From Plumapathes pennacea (lineage: Eukaryota; Cnidaria; Anthozoa; Antipatharia; Myriopathidae): a DNA stretch of 64,000 bases. Location: the NCBI GenBank assembly GCA_964036295.1, contig OZ038472.1:15464385-15528384 (forward strand), written 5' to 3'. Each line of letters opens with the position of its first letter. Positions within the stretch are counted from its first letter, which is position 1. The position numbers and the translations under genes were made by a program. The notes beneath the pieces are model-generated. The model was not told the DNA's origin. It saw nothing but the letters and a program-made list of their open reading frames with translations, and did not search any database. Positions 10,263 through 20,440 of this stretch are shown here, piece by piece.

Positions 10263-11362
10263 ACCGGCAGGTCTTTTCCACGGGTAGCGGGTGGGTAGCG
10301 GGTGATGGGTGGCGGGTAGCGGGTGACGGGTAGCGGGTAACGGGTGACGGGTAGCTGGTAGCGGGTGGCGGGTAACACTCAATCGCTTTCTTAATCGATG
10401 AAGATCAGTATTGCAGTCAAAGCAACCGTAACTCTTTCGCGCATGCATTACACAAATCTTGATTTGTGTCGTGTTTGACAGCGATATGTCACCACCTCGT
10501 GTTAAATACCCGTGAATGCGATTGATGTTCTATTTTAAATGGAACCGCAAGCAGCTACCTTTGGTGACAATTAGTGTTTATTGATTGACGTGTAATTTGA
10601 ACTAACTGCAAATCGACCCCAAAATGAATTTGCCTTCAACGAAGAAAAAAGTCAGGAAGGATATAAGAAATACAGTTCCAATACGTACAGCAATGTCACC
10701 CATCAAACCAAAGAGCTATTATAATAACATATAGTTAATAAAATCTCATTAAAATACTGTATAACGTTAATTTTGTTTGGTAATCAATTGCAAATGTTTC
10801 CTTTTAAAGAGGTATAGTCCTTTGGTGGCCATGTATTGTTTTAAACGCTATTCTAATTGCTATTCACTCCAACAAAACAAGTGTGTTACAAGAAAAAACA
10901 ACTTAACAAGTGTTCCTCTGGGAAGGCGTTGGTAAGAACAATGAATTGGCAATCAAATTGTTTCTCACACGGTAAAACGTATAAGGAATACGCTTCACTG
11001 TCTACAGCTGTTGTTCGACTAATCAAAAATGTATGCCGAATTCCCGCCAAAGAAGCTGTTTGTTTGACTCCGTTAATGTGCTCTGAGTTGTTTCATCGAT
11101 GCATTTACTACGGTAATTTTCTATTGTTCTGAAACACACTGGCCACAGTTTTGTGAATTGTCTAGACGCGTCGTACTTTTACCGCAGTAAAGTAAATGCT
11201 TTCACCGAGGTAAATTTGTCTCGTGTAATAAAAATTATTTATTTTACAAACAAACACCAAATAAACAAGTCAGGCAAATGAACACCGCTACCCGTTACCC
11301 GTCGCCCGCTGCCCGTTACTCGCTTACCCGTTACCCGCTACCCGCGGAAAAGACCTGCCGGT
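10263..11362. mobile_element. 1.1-kb TIR element with GGGTAGCGGGT arrays
   Basis: The ends are 30-bp terminal inverted repeats with one mismatch: ACCGGCAGGTCTTTTCC at 10263 and the complement ending at 11362. Immediately inside each end lies an array of GGGTAGCGGGT/GGGTAACGGGT variants, in inverted orientation relative to each other. The interior lacks a transposase frame. No obvious target duplication was found. The structure indicates a non-autonomous DNA transposon with subterminal repeats. Confidence 0.75.
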
Positions 11363-12185
11363 TGACGAGGATTCTTTTCTCAAAAGGCCTACACCGAAGA
11401 AAAGATTACAGTGAGGCTGAAGAAGTAGATTGTAGCGGTTGAAAGAGCTTGAGAGGTCTGCTAGCTTAACTGGTTATCGACAGGATGCATCAGGGGCCGC
11501 CATCTTCTCTTGTTTTGAGCACATGGCGATGCACACGATCGTATTCCAGAGGTTGATTTATCGCGCGATAATGGCACTGATACTACGCACGCTACGATTG
11601 GTTAATTTACCGGTCCATACTTTCCTGTACGGACCGCAAATTGATTTTACGCACGTTCTGATTGGTCAATTTTACCGGTCCATAACTTACATAACTTACC
11701 AGATGCTAAGTCATAATCAAATGCATCAACACACCTAAACAATGGAAACAAGAAAATATCAAGAGATATCACCTTACTTTCTAATACATGTATGCTTCTG
11801 GTGAAACCTAAAGATCTTACCACACCCCTAATTACATGAACTTTGAGATGCAAAACAACACTGATTGTTTTTGTCAGTCATACCTTGCAGTTGTATCAAT
11901 GTAATAAATGTCTTCTTATCTCTGTGCCATCCCATTAGATATGGTAACCTACAACAGAAAATTTATATTATAAAATTGTTGTAAATATTCCAGAGAAAAT
12001 TTAATTCGATTAAAGCAGCTTTGGGCGTTGGCCCTTAGCCATATTACTCCAACATGAGTTTGCAAATCTTCTTAGCCAGTAAACAAGCTCGGCACTTCAG
12101 CACCGAAAGCAAGTATTTACATTGGGAGGGAAAGCATAAAATAAATAAAGAACAGATGTAAAGGTGAACATACAGAACTTGCTAC

Positions 12186-12318
12186 ATGTAAGGATGGTCG
12201 GGATCCTGCTAAGGAAGGTCGGGATCCTGCTAAGGATGGGATGCCTGCTAAGGAAGGTCGGGATCATACTAAGGAAGGTAGGGATCCTACTAAGGAAGGT
12301 CGAAATCCTACTAAGGGG
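12186..12318 (+). repeat. Tandem repeat, about 21-bp unit
   Basis: CTAAGGAAGGTCGGGATCCTG and variants repeat about six times. The complementary strand gives a periodic FLSRIPT peptide that is an artefact. Confidence 0.85.
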
Positions 12319-12800
12319 CTTTCCATTTCGTTGCAATGCTTGACCGGTCTTTTCACCTTAAGTATATTGTCCTTTTATACTATCTACGACTTTCACGGAA
12401 TGCAGCTGGCCCAGTACTAAACGGCCGCTATGGCGATGAAATCACTCCGACAAAGATGAATTTGTTTTGCAATTTTCACCACGGGTGCAAGGAGGAAAGT
12501 GGTAGGTGCAACAGCTCAGGAAGAGAAAAACTATTAAACTGCAAACTCTAAAAATTTGTAGCTTAACTTTTGCTTCTGCGTCTTAACTTTTTTAAAAAAA
12601 CTTCGCCGGAAGCTGTGTTTCGCCACACAGTTAAAAAATACAAAGGGATTCAGTGGAGCGTACACCCGCGCCAGTTTCCGCGGGAAAAAGCTTGTCTGCG
12701 CGGCCCCGCATGCACAGTGCCTTTGTCAGCTCTGTTACCAGGTTACGCGCGGAATGGGATTAATTTTCTCTATATCAGTGAATGCCATTGTCATTGTTCT

Positions 12801-12967
12801 GAGGTTGCTGGTCCCCATTCCCCTAAGGGTCTGAAGTTGCTGGTCCCCATTCCCCCAAGGGTCTGAGGTTGCTGGTCCCCATTCTCCCAAGGAGCCTGAG
12901 GTTGCTGGTCCCCATTCCCCCAAGGGGCTTAAGGTTGCTGGTCCCCATTCCCCCGTGGGGTTTGAGG
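12801..12967 (+). repeat. Tandem repeat, about 31-bp unit
   Basis: Five units centred on GTTGCTGGTCCCCATTCCCC followed by AAGGGTCTGAG-type sequence. Not coding. Confidence 0.85.
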
Positions 12968-13188
12968 TGAACCTCTGCGGGAAGCTGGTAACGAGTCATT
13001 CACAAATCATCCTTTTTATTTACATTTTGGAGCAATGCTACCTAACACGAACACAGAAAACGGCAACTAGAAAGAAACCATAACAACGCGTGAAAATTAC
13101 TGCTGCTTCACGTTTGGTTAGTTATTAATACAGTGGGGCGACCGCTGACATAATATAATCAGACTGTGGGAGGGGGTAACCTTCCTTA

Positions 13189-13208
13189 CGTGGGAATTCG
13201 CTTCCCAC
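13189..13208. promoter_or_regulatory. Paired inverted CGTGGGAA (CSL-type) sites
   Basis: GTGGGAATTCGCTTCCCAC contains CGTGGGAA facing AGTGGGAA on the other strand, about 90 bp upstream of the PTPA start codon. CGTGGGAA is the classic site for the Notch effector CSL/Su(H). The pair is closer together than the usual paired Su(H) site, so function is speculative. Confidence 0.35.
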
Positions 13209-13298
13209 TCAAATCATCCGCCATTTCAAAACCAAGGCTTGGTTACATAATGATACCTCGGTTATATGATAAACTACATGAAGTAAATTGAAGAGAAA

Positions 13299-16200
13299 AT
13301 GGCAGAAAAAGGTTAGTAAGTGGGTGGACTTATCTCACGTGTTTGCGCGTATGCTGAGCGGGGTCTATTAACTTAAAGTTTGCGGTAAAACAGGGATCTC
13401 GGAAGAAGAAGAGCATGCATTTGAGGTTCCAAAAAGGGCAGTCCTGTGTCGCGATGACCTGAAGATATGGGAACAGTCTCAGGTATAGAAATAGTAATAA
13501 TTATAATAACTTTATTTAAGTGTCAATATCCGTGTGGCAGTGAGGCCAGTTTAAATGTAGTGGCCCTGTACTCTAAATGTCTTTGTAACTACAGTTTTAC
13601 TGATGCATTTGATATATTTAAACTCAAATTGCTAACTTCACTGCTGAATGAAGCTAATTGAGTTAAGGACCAAAAGTAATGACCAGAAGAAAATATATGT
13701 GATTGTCGTATATTGAAAGCCGATCACCAGGAAACAAGTTGTTTTGAAGTTTATATCCTGTTTTTTTGGTTTTTAGGCGTATAATGATTTCCTAAGCTTC
13801 GTCCAGATGTTGAACAGTGCCGTAAAAGGCAAGAAAGTCAGTGATGACTTCCCTGTGTCTGAGGTACAGTACAGAACATAGTATATTGTAATGGGCTGAG
13901 GTTGATGTGAACAGGTGCACAGATGCATCAACTTTCCTGCATTATGTGCAGACAAATCAATTTTTCCATATACAAGCCTTGTCTCCAATATTGTGTTTTC
14001 CTGCATATGTTCCTCACCTCCACAAAATTCCCAGTTTCAAAGAGCTAGGCGAACTTTTCTTTGTTAATACTAACAACATACGACATAAAGTTGCTTTTTT
14101 TACATCAATTTTATGGCAAAATTTCTAAATTTTTCTTTGGCCAATCTGTCCCATACACCTTCTGAGATTTCTTCCTCATTATCAAGCTCTTTTTCAACTG
14201 ACCAAGTAAGGCCCACACCCCAGACTTATCTCCCACACAAGCCACGAATTGCTGCATTATGGGAAGATAAAAATTACCATTCCAAAACATCCAAATATAC
14301 CTACCCCTATCCTCTTGTGCATTTTAGTACAGTTGAGTCTCTTTCTGAACTGCAGGCTGTAAAACTGACAGAGGGAATGATCGAGAAAATGGATGCATGG
14401 ATTGATGAGATTCCTCCCATAGACCAACCCCAGAGATTTGGAAACAAAGCATTCCGTACCTGGTTCTCTCGAATGCAAGAGGTACATATAGTATCTGTTG
14501 GTCAGTTTTGATGTGATAATACTATAATTTAGTAGGTTTGTATCTGAGAAAAAAATCGTTTTCAAATGTGCCACAAGATTCTTTGAAGCTTCCTCAAAAA
14601 ATAGGTCATTTCTAAAGGCAGAGATTTAAGTTTAAAAGATCTGACTGCAATTTCCATAAAGCAGTCTGAAACTTCCCTGACTGGTGCTATGTACTGTACA
14701 AGAGACGCTAGGCTAGTCATCCTTTTAATTTTTAATGTAATCAATTTGCATATTAATGTTCAGTTGTTCACAAGATTGGAAGTATGAATACATAATATAT
14801 TGTGACAACTTGTCATAAAAATAAAAATTGGTACCTCCAGGGAATGAGTTGAGGATCCCATTAAGCTTTCCCATCTTTTTGTTTTAATTCAATACAGATA
14901 TAATACATGAAATTTTAAGAAAATAAAATAATCAATTAGTAGAATTCACAAAAACAGTAACATAATTCTGTTAGTTATTTTGCATTTCTTGCAGAATGGT
15001 GAATCTCTTCTCTTGCCTCTTCTGCCAGACAAGTTCAAGGGTGCAAGTGTTGAACTTGTAGCATACTTAAGAGGTTTGTGCACTTGCATTATTGTTATAT
15101 CAAACTTCAAGTTTCTTCCAGTGAGAGGAAGTGGCAAATATAACAGTTCTTCAAATAAAATGTTTATTTTTTGTGTGGTAGCAGGGGTGGGAGACAGGGT
15201 TCATTGATCTAGTCTTTCATTGACTTTTTAGATGGATTTGGCAACAACACAAGGATAGATTATGGCACAGGTATGTTATGTTTGCAAAGTTGGCAATACC
15301 ACCAAAATTCACTGCATAATATCTCCCCAAATTATAGAGAGTAATATTGAGTAATAGTATGTTCTGTACACTAAAATTAAAATACAATTTTTACTAGACA
15401 GAAAGCTGGCTTGACGAGGAATATAATATCTCATTCAGTATGGAAACTCTATTTAATTTTACCACATCACGCATTTTCTTTTCAAAGGTTTGGATGATTG
15501 TCATCAGAAATTCTAGATGTGTAAAATAGTTGCAATTTTTTATGCTTTTCTAATATGTGTGTACAATATACCCAATGTTTTGTTTTCTCTTGTAGGACAT
15601 GAAGCTTCATTTGTTATGTTTCTGTGCTGTCTTTTCAAGTTGAGAGTTTTTCAAGAAGAAGACTGCAGTGCTGTGGTGCTCAAAGTGTTTTCAAGGTATT
15701 AATCTTACATATTGCTATCCATGCAATACTCTATTTGGAAGCTCTAATCCTCTTACCACAAATATAGCATACAGTAAGGTAAAATTGGATTTTGATGCTT
15801 TGCTATTAATTCTCATGTTGAGAGAATATTCTGCAATTTGTCTGTTTGGGTGGGAGAGTATTAAGAGTTGTCAACAGACTGCTAGAATAAAATGCTGATG
15901 CTACAGACATCATTAATACTAACAAAGATGATTGGTAGGTTGGTTGTGATCGTCCGGGTTAGAGTAGTCTCCAGAAAGACTGTTGTTGGTGACTCTAACC
16001 CGGACGATCACAGCCAACCTACTCTTCACACTCCTGGGTTCAAACCATTTGCCAAAGATGATTGGCAAGCTTACTGTATGTGGTAATCAAATTAGATATT
16101 TTCATGCAGATATCTTGAACTCATGCGTCGACTCCAGACTGTCTACAGAATGGAACCAGCAGGCAGCCAGGGAGTATGGGGCCTGGATGATTTTCAATTT

Positions 16201-17569
16201 CTTCCATTCATTTGGGGCAGCTCTCAACTCATAGGTACAGTAAGACACATATCATAAAGCAGTGCTACAGTCTATTGGATAGAATCACTTTGATAAAATT
16301 ATTGGAGTATTGCTTTTAATTTGTATCTTTAGGTGATTGTCTATCTGTCTATTTTCTGTTGGCCTATCTGCTCTGATTGTCTGTTTATTTATGTCTCTGT
16401 TGTCGGCCCAATTTCTGTAGCCTTTGCACCCAAAAGGGAGGCCTCATTGCATATTATTTGCCAATCAGCTTCCTTTGCCTGCTTTTCTACTGATTTTGTT
16501 TACGTGCATTGTATGTGGTGGCTGTTATATAGTCATATTACCAGTCCAATTCTGCCAGTCAATCACATACTTATTTTTCTTTTCACAAACCCTCTCCATG
16601 GTCTGACCTTTCGTTCTCATCCATGCTTGGGGTGTGACTCAAATAACACCGCTGCATATTGATTCTGTTTCACAAAGCATAATATGTCTGAATTTGTTTT
16701 AAATAAATATTGAAATATTGTGAATATGTTTTAAACAGGTCAGCAGCACATAGAACCAAAGTCTTTTGTAGATGAGGCAGTAGCTAAATTGCACAGTGGT
16801 GATTACATGTTCATGGGATGTATTAAGTCTATTTATGAGGTCAGTATAAATCCCAAAGAAACAGGTGTTAGAAAGGTGACTTTTTTATTTCTGAAATTCA
16901 AGGTATTACAGGGACCAACTCGAAAGCTTCTAGCTATTTTGGTCTCTGCACACCTACTCTTTAATTTTCTCTTAATTTATTGGTGTGTTAAATATAGTGT
17001 GAAATAAAGGAAATAGATAAAATCTGTATACAATCTAACATGCATCTATGCCTTCTAAAATGGTTATGGCTAGTATATGGGAGAAAAAATTTTTTTTTTA
17101 ACATTTCTGTCTCTGATGTCTTTCCTGTAAACATATATATCATACAGGAAATTAGATTATATTTTGGAGAGCATTAGTCTGATCTTATCTAAGAACTAAT
17201 GCACAATTTTTCTAAAATGTTTGGAGTGTTTGGTTTCATGCAAGTGAGATAACAGTGTCCCTCTTTTGATCTTTACAGACAAAAACTGGTCCATTTTTCG
17301 AACACTCTAATATACTATGGAGCATAAGTAGCATTCCTGCCTGGACTAAAGTCAATTCTGGCTTGATCAAAATGTACAATGCCGAGGTAAGTCTAGATCA
17401 TGACAAAACTGCATCAGATAAAACGTATCTGTGAACCTATTGGTTGTCAAAGCAATCAAACCATTTGTTCTCTTTTCAGGTGCTGTCCAAGTTTCCTGTG
17501 ATCCAGCATTTTGTGTTTGGCACTCTGATGTCCATCAAGCCTGCAGAAAAATTCAAAAAGCCACTTTGA
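13299..17569 (+). CDS. PTPA: PP2A phosphatase activator PTPA, 11 exons
   Basis: PTPA is a cytosolic and nuclear peptidyl-prolyl isomerase-like chaperone that uses ATP to load metal into and activate the PP2A catalytic subunit. Exons: 13299-13311, 13394-13482, 13777-13863, 14356-14481, 14995-15073, 15232-15270, 15596-15695, 16110-16234, 16739-16839, 17279-17386, 17480-17569. All phases agree. Family landmarks in order are [20 protein letters not shown], the RIDYGTGHE nucleotide-site motif, [28 protein letters not shown] and the C-terminal [13 protein letters not shown]. The protein ends in KKPL. The length (about 315 residues) matches the family. The start follows a 13-nt first exon, MAEKG. 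Likely functional. Confidence 0.95.
15923..16065 (+). mobile_element. SINE-like insertion with 13-bp target duplication
   Basis: The direct repeat CAAAGATGATTGG at 15923-15935 and 16053-16065 flanks a 117-bp insert in the seventh intron of PTPA. The insert begins with 30-bp arms (15936-15965 and 15992-16021, one mismatch) that form a hairpin, and its right part contains GGGTTCAAACC, which resembles a tRNA B box. Long target duplications indicate LINE-type integration, so this may be a small SINE or a chimeric element. Confidence 0.7.
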
Positions 17570-19058
17570 ATGCAAGATGCAGGCATTGTCATAATGAACA
17601 TGACTTTTGTGTTTGATAAGAAGAGAGACTACTGACAATAGAAAAACTGAATACTATTTTGGGCAAAAATCGGGTTCACTTCCCTGTTGGATATTTTGAG
17701 TGTTCAGAGTTTTAACTCTTTCACTCCCAAACTCAAAATGCAGATTCTCCCAAATTTTTACGAAGAAACTGTATGAGTGATGTAGTGAGAATTGATGTTT
17801 CAATCAGCTGTCATCTGAGCAAGTTATCAAATGCCAAGTTGTCCTTTTTGTATGATATATATTTCTGGCTAAATTACAGCTTACTTTGAATGTAGCAGGA
17901 AATGCAACTTTTGCATGGAGTGTGACAGATATTGCAAATAATAACTTATCCCAGTGACGATATTGAAATATGTATTTCTGTGTTATAGTTTTACTAAGGC
18001 TTCTTTGGAATGCCTCTGCTTAACATGTGGCATACAGGAGCAAAATTTAGGTTATAAATAAAAGTTCACTGTTATTCTTGAACAGTGCTGAGTTGCAGAA
18101 ATTAGAACACATGTATGTTCAGTATGGCTGTCAAGACTTGTCACCGTTAATACACTGAACTCAATGCAAATTTATATATAAAAAAATTTGCATCAAGTTT
18201 AGCTCACAAAAAAGTTTAGCATCTGAGCCAGCCCTTCATAAACTGTGACAGAAATGATAGCAAAGGGACTTCTTAAAGTCTGAATTGCTTTGGTAAAGAT
18301 TCTCCTCAGACAACATTTAACGTTTAAAAAATGCGTGTCATGAATTCGGCACAAGCGGTGACGTCATGTAAACAAACCGTCACGAGTGCATTGATCCGTA
18401 ATTTCCATAAATAAAACAATTGTCTATTCTGGACTTTGAACCATTCCAGAATGCCCGTGACCTTTCGGTAAATCATGTTTCGGCAGAGACAATTTCCGCT
18501 CTCGAAACTGCTTCAAGGCGACACAAATCAAGAGACAAAAGCTGGGTCAATCTTCGATGTTTTTATTTGTTGGTCTGTCACATTCGAACAAGGACACAAC
18601 AGTAGCATATTCGGCGCATCTGTCGAAATATTGCGTGATGAGCTAATTCAGCATATTCTGTCTCTTTTTTTTCTCATAAGGTTTAAAAATCTCTTTTTGT
18701 CTTTATAAATATATAGCAATAGTTTGGACCGCTCGCGAAGTCGAAATGACTGTGGGAGCGAGAAATATAAACGTACGTTTGAAAAATTATGTGGAATGAA
18801 CAATCGGCATAAAAAGAAAGCGATAACAGTGGCGATGAAAGTTAGAAAAGCTACAGCATATCTAGCAGGCGAAGGAAGCGATAAATGATTCATGTCAATG
18901 TACAGCCAAGATCAAAACATGAATTATGAACAGCACCGGATACATAAGTTGATTACATCACCAAGATACAAGCATGTTAAGTTTACAAACAACGCTCAGC
19001 AGTGAGTTCAATACACTGAACTGAATTAGACATAGAGTACTATGTCCCATCAAAGTCT
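17570..19058. other. PTPA 3' region and intergenic spacer
   Basis: A polyadenylation-like AATAAA context at about 18056-18061 fits a PTPA 3'UTR of about 500 nt. A TTAA-bounded repeat lies at 17712-17835. TGACGTCA occurs near 18359-18366. No further gene was recognised up to the IER stop codon. Confidence 0.5.
17712..17835 (+). repeat. Dispersed TTAACTCTTTCACTCCC repeat copy
   Basis: Begins TTAACTCTTTCACTCCCAA and shares the internal block ATTCTCCCAAA through ATCAGCTGTC with the copy at 22505-22613. Confidence 0.65.
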
Positions 19059-19745
19059 TTAAAATGCTTCCACAGTTTGCGGCCAAGAATTAAAGGAATA
19101 CGTTGAATGCGTTAGAGATCCAGTATTGTCCGAAGCGGCAGGAGAAAGGCCACTGAAACTACCACTAAACACAGAGATAAGTCCAGAAATGTCCATCGGT
19201 TCTTGGTAATCAGAAGTTTTTTCAGAAGAACTTTCTGATCGGCACCGTTTGTTCGTCACCGCGTGCTTTTCGCACGGTTCATTAGCATATTCGGGTCTCG
19301 GGCGTTTCGCACCACATACATTTCCTCTGCTATCCGCCTTTCCTGTATTCGTAATATCACTGCCATTTTCGGCTATTATGTCCTTTTCGGCGGATGCCTG
19401 ATGGGCGATTTCAACTACGGCTTTTGTATCGCACTCTGCCGCCACGGAAGCCGGTGAATGCGAGAATTCTTGTCCATTTCCTGTGCCAAGCGACCCGCCC
19501 GAGCCGTTTCGCGACACTTTCGGCTTGTCCAAGGTCATAGCTTCGGTTTCGGCGCTGTCAAAATCTACATCAATGTCCACTGTATTCCTGTATGTCGCAT
19601 AAGCTGGGTCTGACTGGGTTAACACGTTGTTTAGAATGTGAGAAACCAGTAAGTTTCGTCGCAATGTGGGCCCGCCACGCCGTCGACGAGAATCCGTTAT
19701 TTTCGATAGCGAAACTTGAATAATTCTTTCCGTAGTGCTGTTCAT
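19059..19745 (-). CDS. Immediate early response (IER2/IER5 family) protein
   Basis: A 228-residue single-exon frame. The N-terminus RIIQVSLSKITDSRRRRGGP (residues 7-26) followed by LRRNLLVSHILNNV matches the conserved N-terminal box of vertebrate IER2/IER5/IER5L (ISLxKxxxSRxxRGGxxLxxNLLVS). The remainder is acidic and serine-rich with a basic cluster KRCRSESSSEK around residues 165-175, as in vertebrate members, which are nuclear, stimulus-induced regulators that bind the PP2A B55 subunit and act on HSF1. Intronless structure also fits an immediate-early gene. Transcribed divergently from POFUT1. A perfect CRE lies 270 bp upstream. The exact subfamily cannot be decided. Confidence 0.75.
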   Translation of the reverse strand: MNSTTERIIQVSLSKITDSRRRRGGPTLRRNLLVSHILNNVLTQSDPAYATYRNTVDIDVDFDSAETEAMTLDKPKVSRNGSGGSLGTGNGQEFSHSPASVAAECDTKAVVEIAHQASAEKDIIAENGSDITNTGKADSRGNVCGAKRPRPEYANEPCEKHAVTNKRCRSESSSEKTSDYQEPMDISGLISVFSGSFSGLSPAASDNTGSLTHSTYSFNSWPQTVEAF

Positions 19746-20014
19746 GTTTGATTCCTGAGACTCTGTGATGTTGGCGAAGCGATGGTAGTTGAAGGTCTTT
19801 GAATTCGGCGGTTATTTTGCGAGTTCGAACGCACAAACCTCCGCCTCAACAGAGTCGCGTGAAGTTCCGTGTGAATGAATAGACGTTGAGTTTGACACGA
19901 TTATGAAATCCACATCATTCGCTTCCAATCGGCCAATCAGCGCGCACCTACGTCAATGAAACTGTGAACACCCGCGTCTGTCAACCAACCAATCAGAGTC
20001 CACGGAAGAGTTTG

Positions 20015-20022
20015 TGACGTCA
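20015..20022. promoter_or_regulatory. Perfect CRE in shared IER/POFUT1 promoter
   Basis: TGACGTCA, the palindromic CREB/ATF site, lies 270 bp upstream of the IER start and 419 bp upstream of the chosen POFUT1 start. Inverted CCAAT boxes (CCAATCAG at about 19932 and 19990) are close by. CREs are a hallmark of immediate-early promoters. Confidence 0.6.
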
Positions 20023-20440
20023 TTGTTACTATTTTTAGTGTTGTTTCATCGTTGTTGCTGGGGAGACGGAATTTGGCGGGATTTTGTGCTTTGTCGACAG
20101 GAAGGTGGAACACGTAGCAATAAACGACAGATCAAAACATTCATCATTTGTTACGGAGGATGCTCAGCCCTTTGGGTTTTATTTTCTTCAAACCATATTT
20201 AACCGACTTCTTTTGGGATCTTTGCGTTTGAAGCCTTCCGATCCGATATCCGAATACGTTCGTACAACAGGGCTCCGTAAAGTTCGTGACGTTCGTAGCA
20301 AAAACTCCTTCACGCTCACGCACACCTCGCCCTTTTCCATTTCCGGTTTCGTGTTGACATTCAAGACTCCCCCCCAGGCCCACCAGTCAACTCTTTGGCG
20401 CGTGGGCCTTGGTCGAGAGGGTGACGCTCACAAACCGATC

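Larger units (their letters stand above)
9870..13298. other. Repeat-rich spacer between LARP7 and PTPA
   Basis: Apart from the repeats listed separately, I find only one exon-like island: 11943-11879 on the minus strand, bounded by CTGTTGTAG and CAAG/GTATGA and open in one frame for 65 nt. Its product is not recognised, and the plus strand shows equally plausible splice signals there. The LARP7 N-terminal exons would be expected here. Confidence 0.4.

Noticed and set aside
10857..11132. 91-codon plus-strand frame inside the 1.1-kb TIR element as a possible transposase
   Set aside because: No transposase motif, no acidic catalytic triad context, and codon composition looks random.
19570..19836. 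88-codon minus-strand frame overlapping the IER start
   Set aside because: Out of frame with the conserved IER N-terminal box and lacks any family resemblance.
20084..20440. Upstream in-frame extension of POFUT1 from an earlier ATG
   Set aside because: It would bury the hydrophobic signal peptide inside the protein; ATG 20441 gives the expected secretory start.
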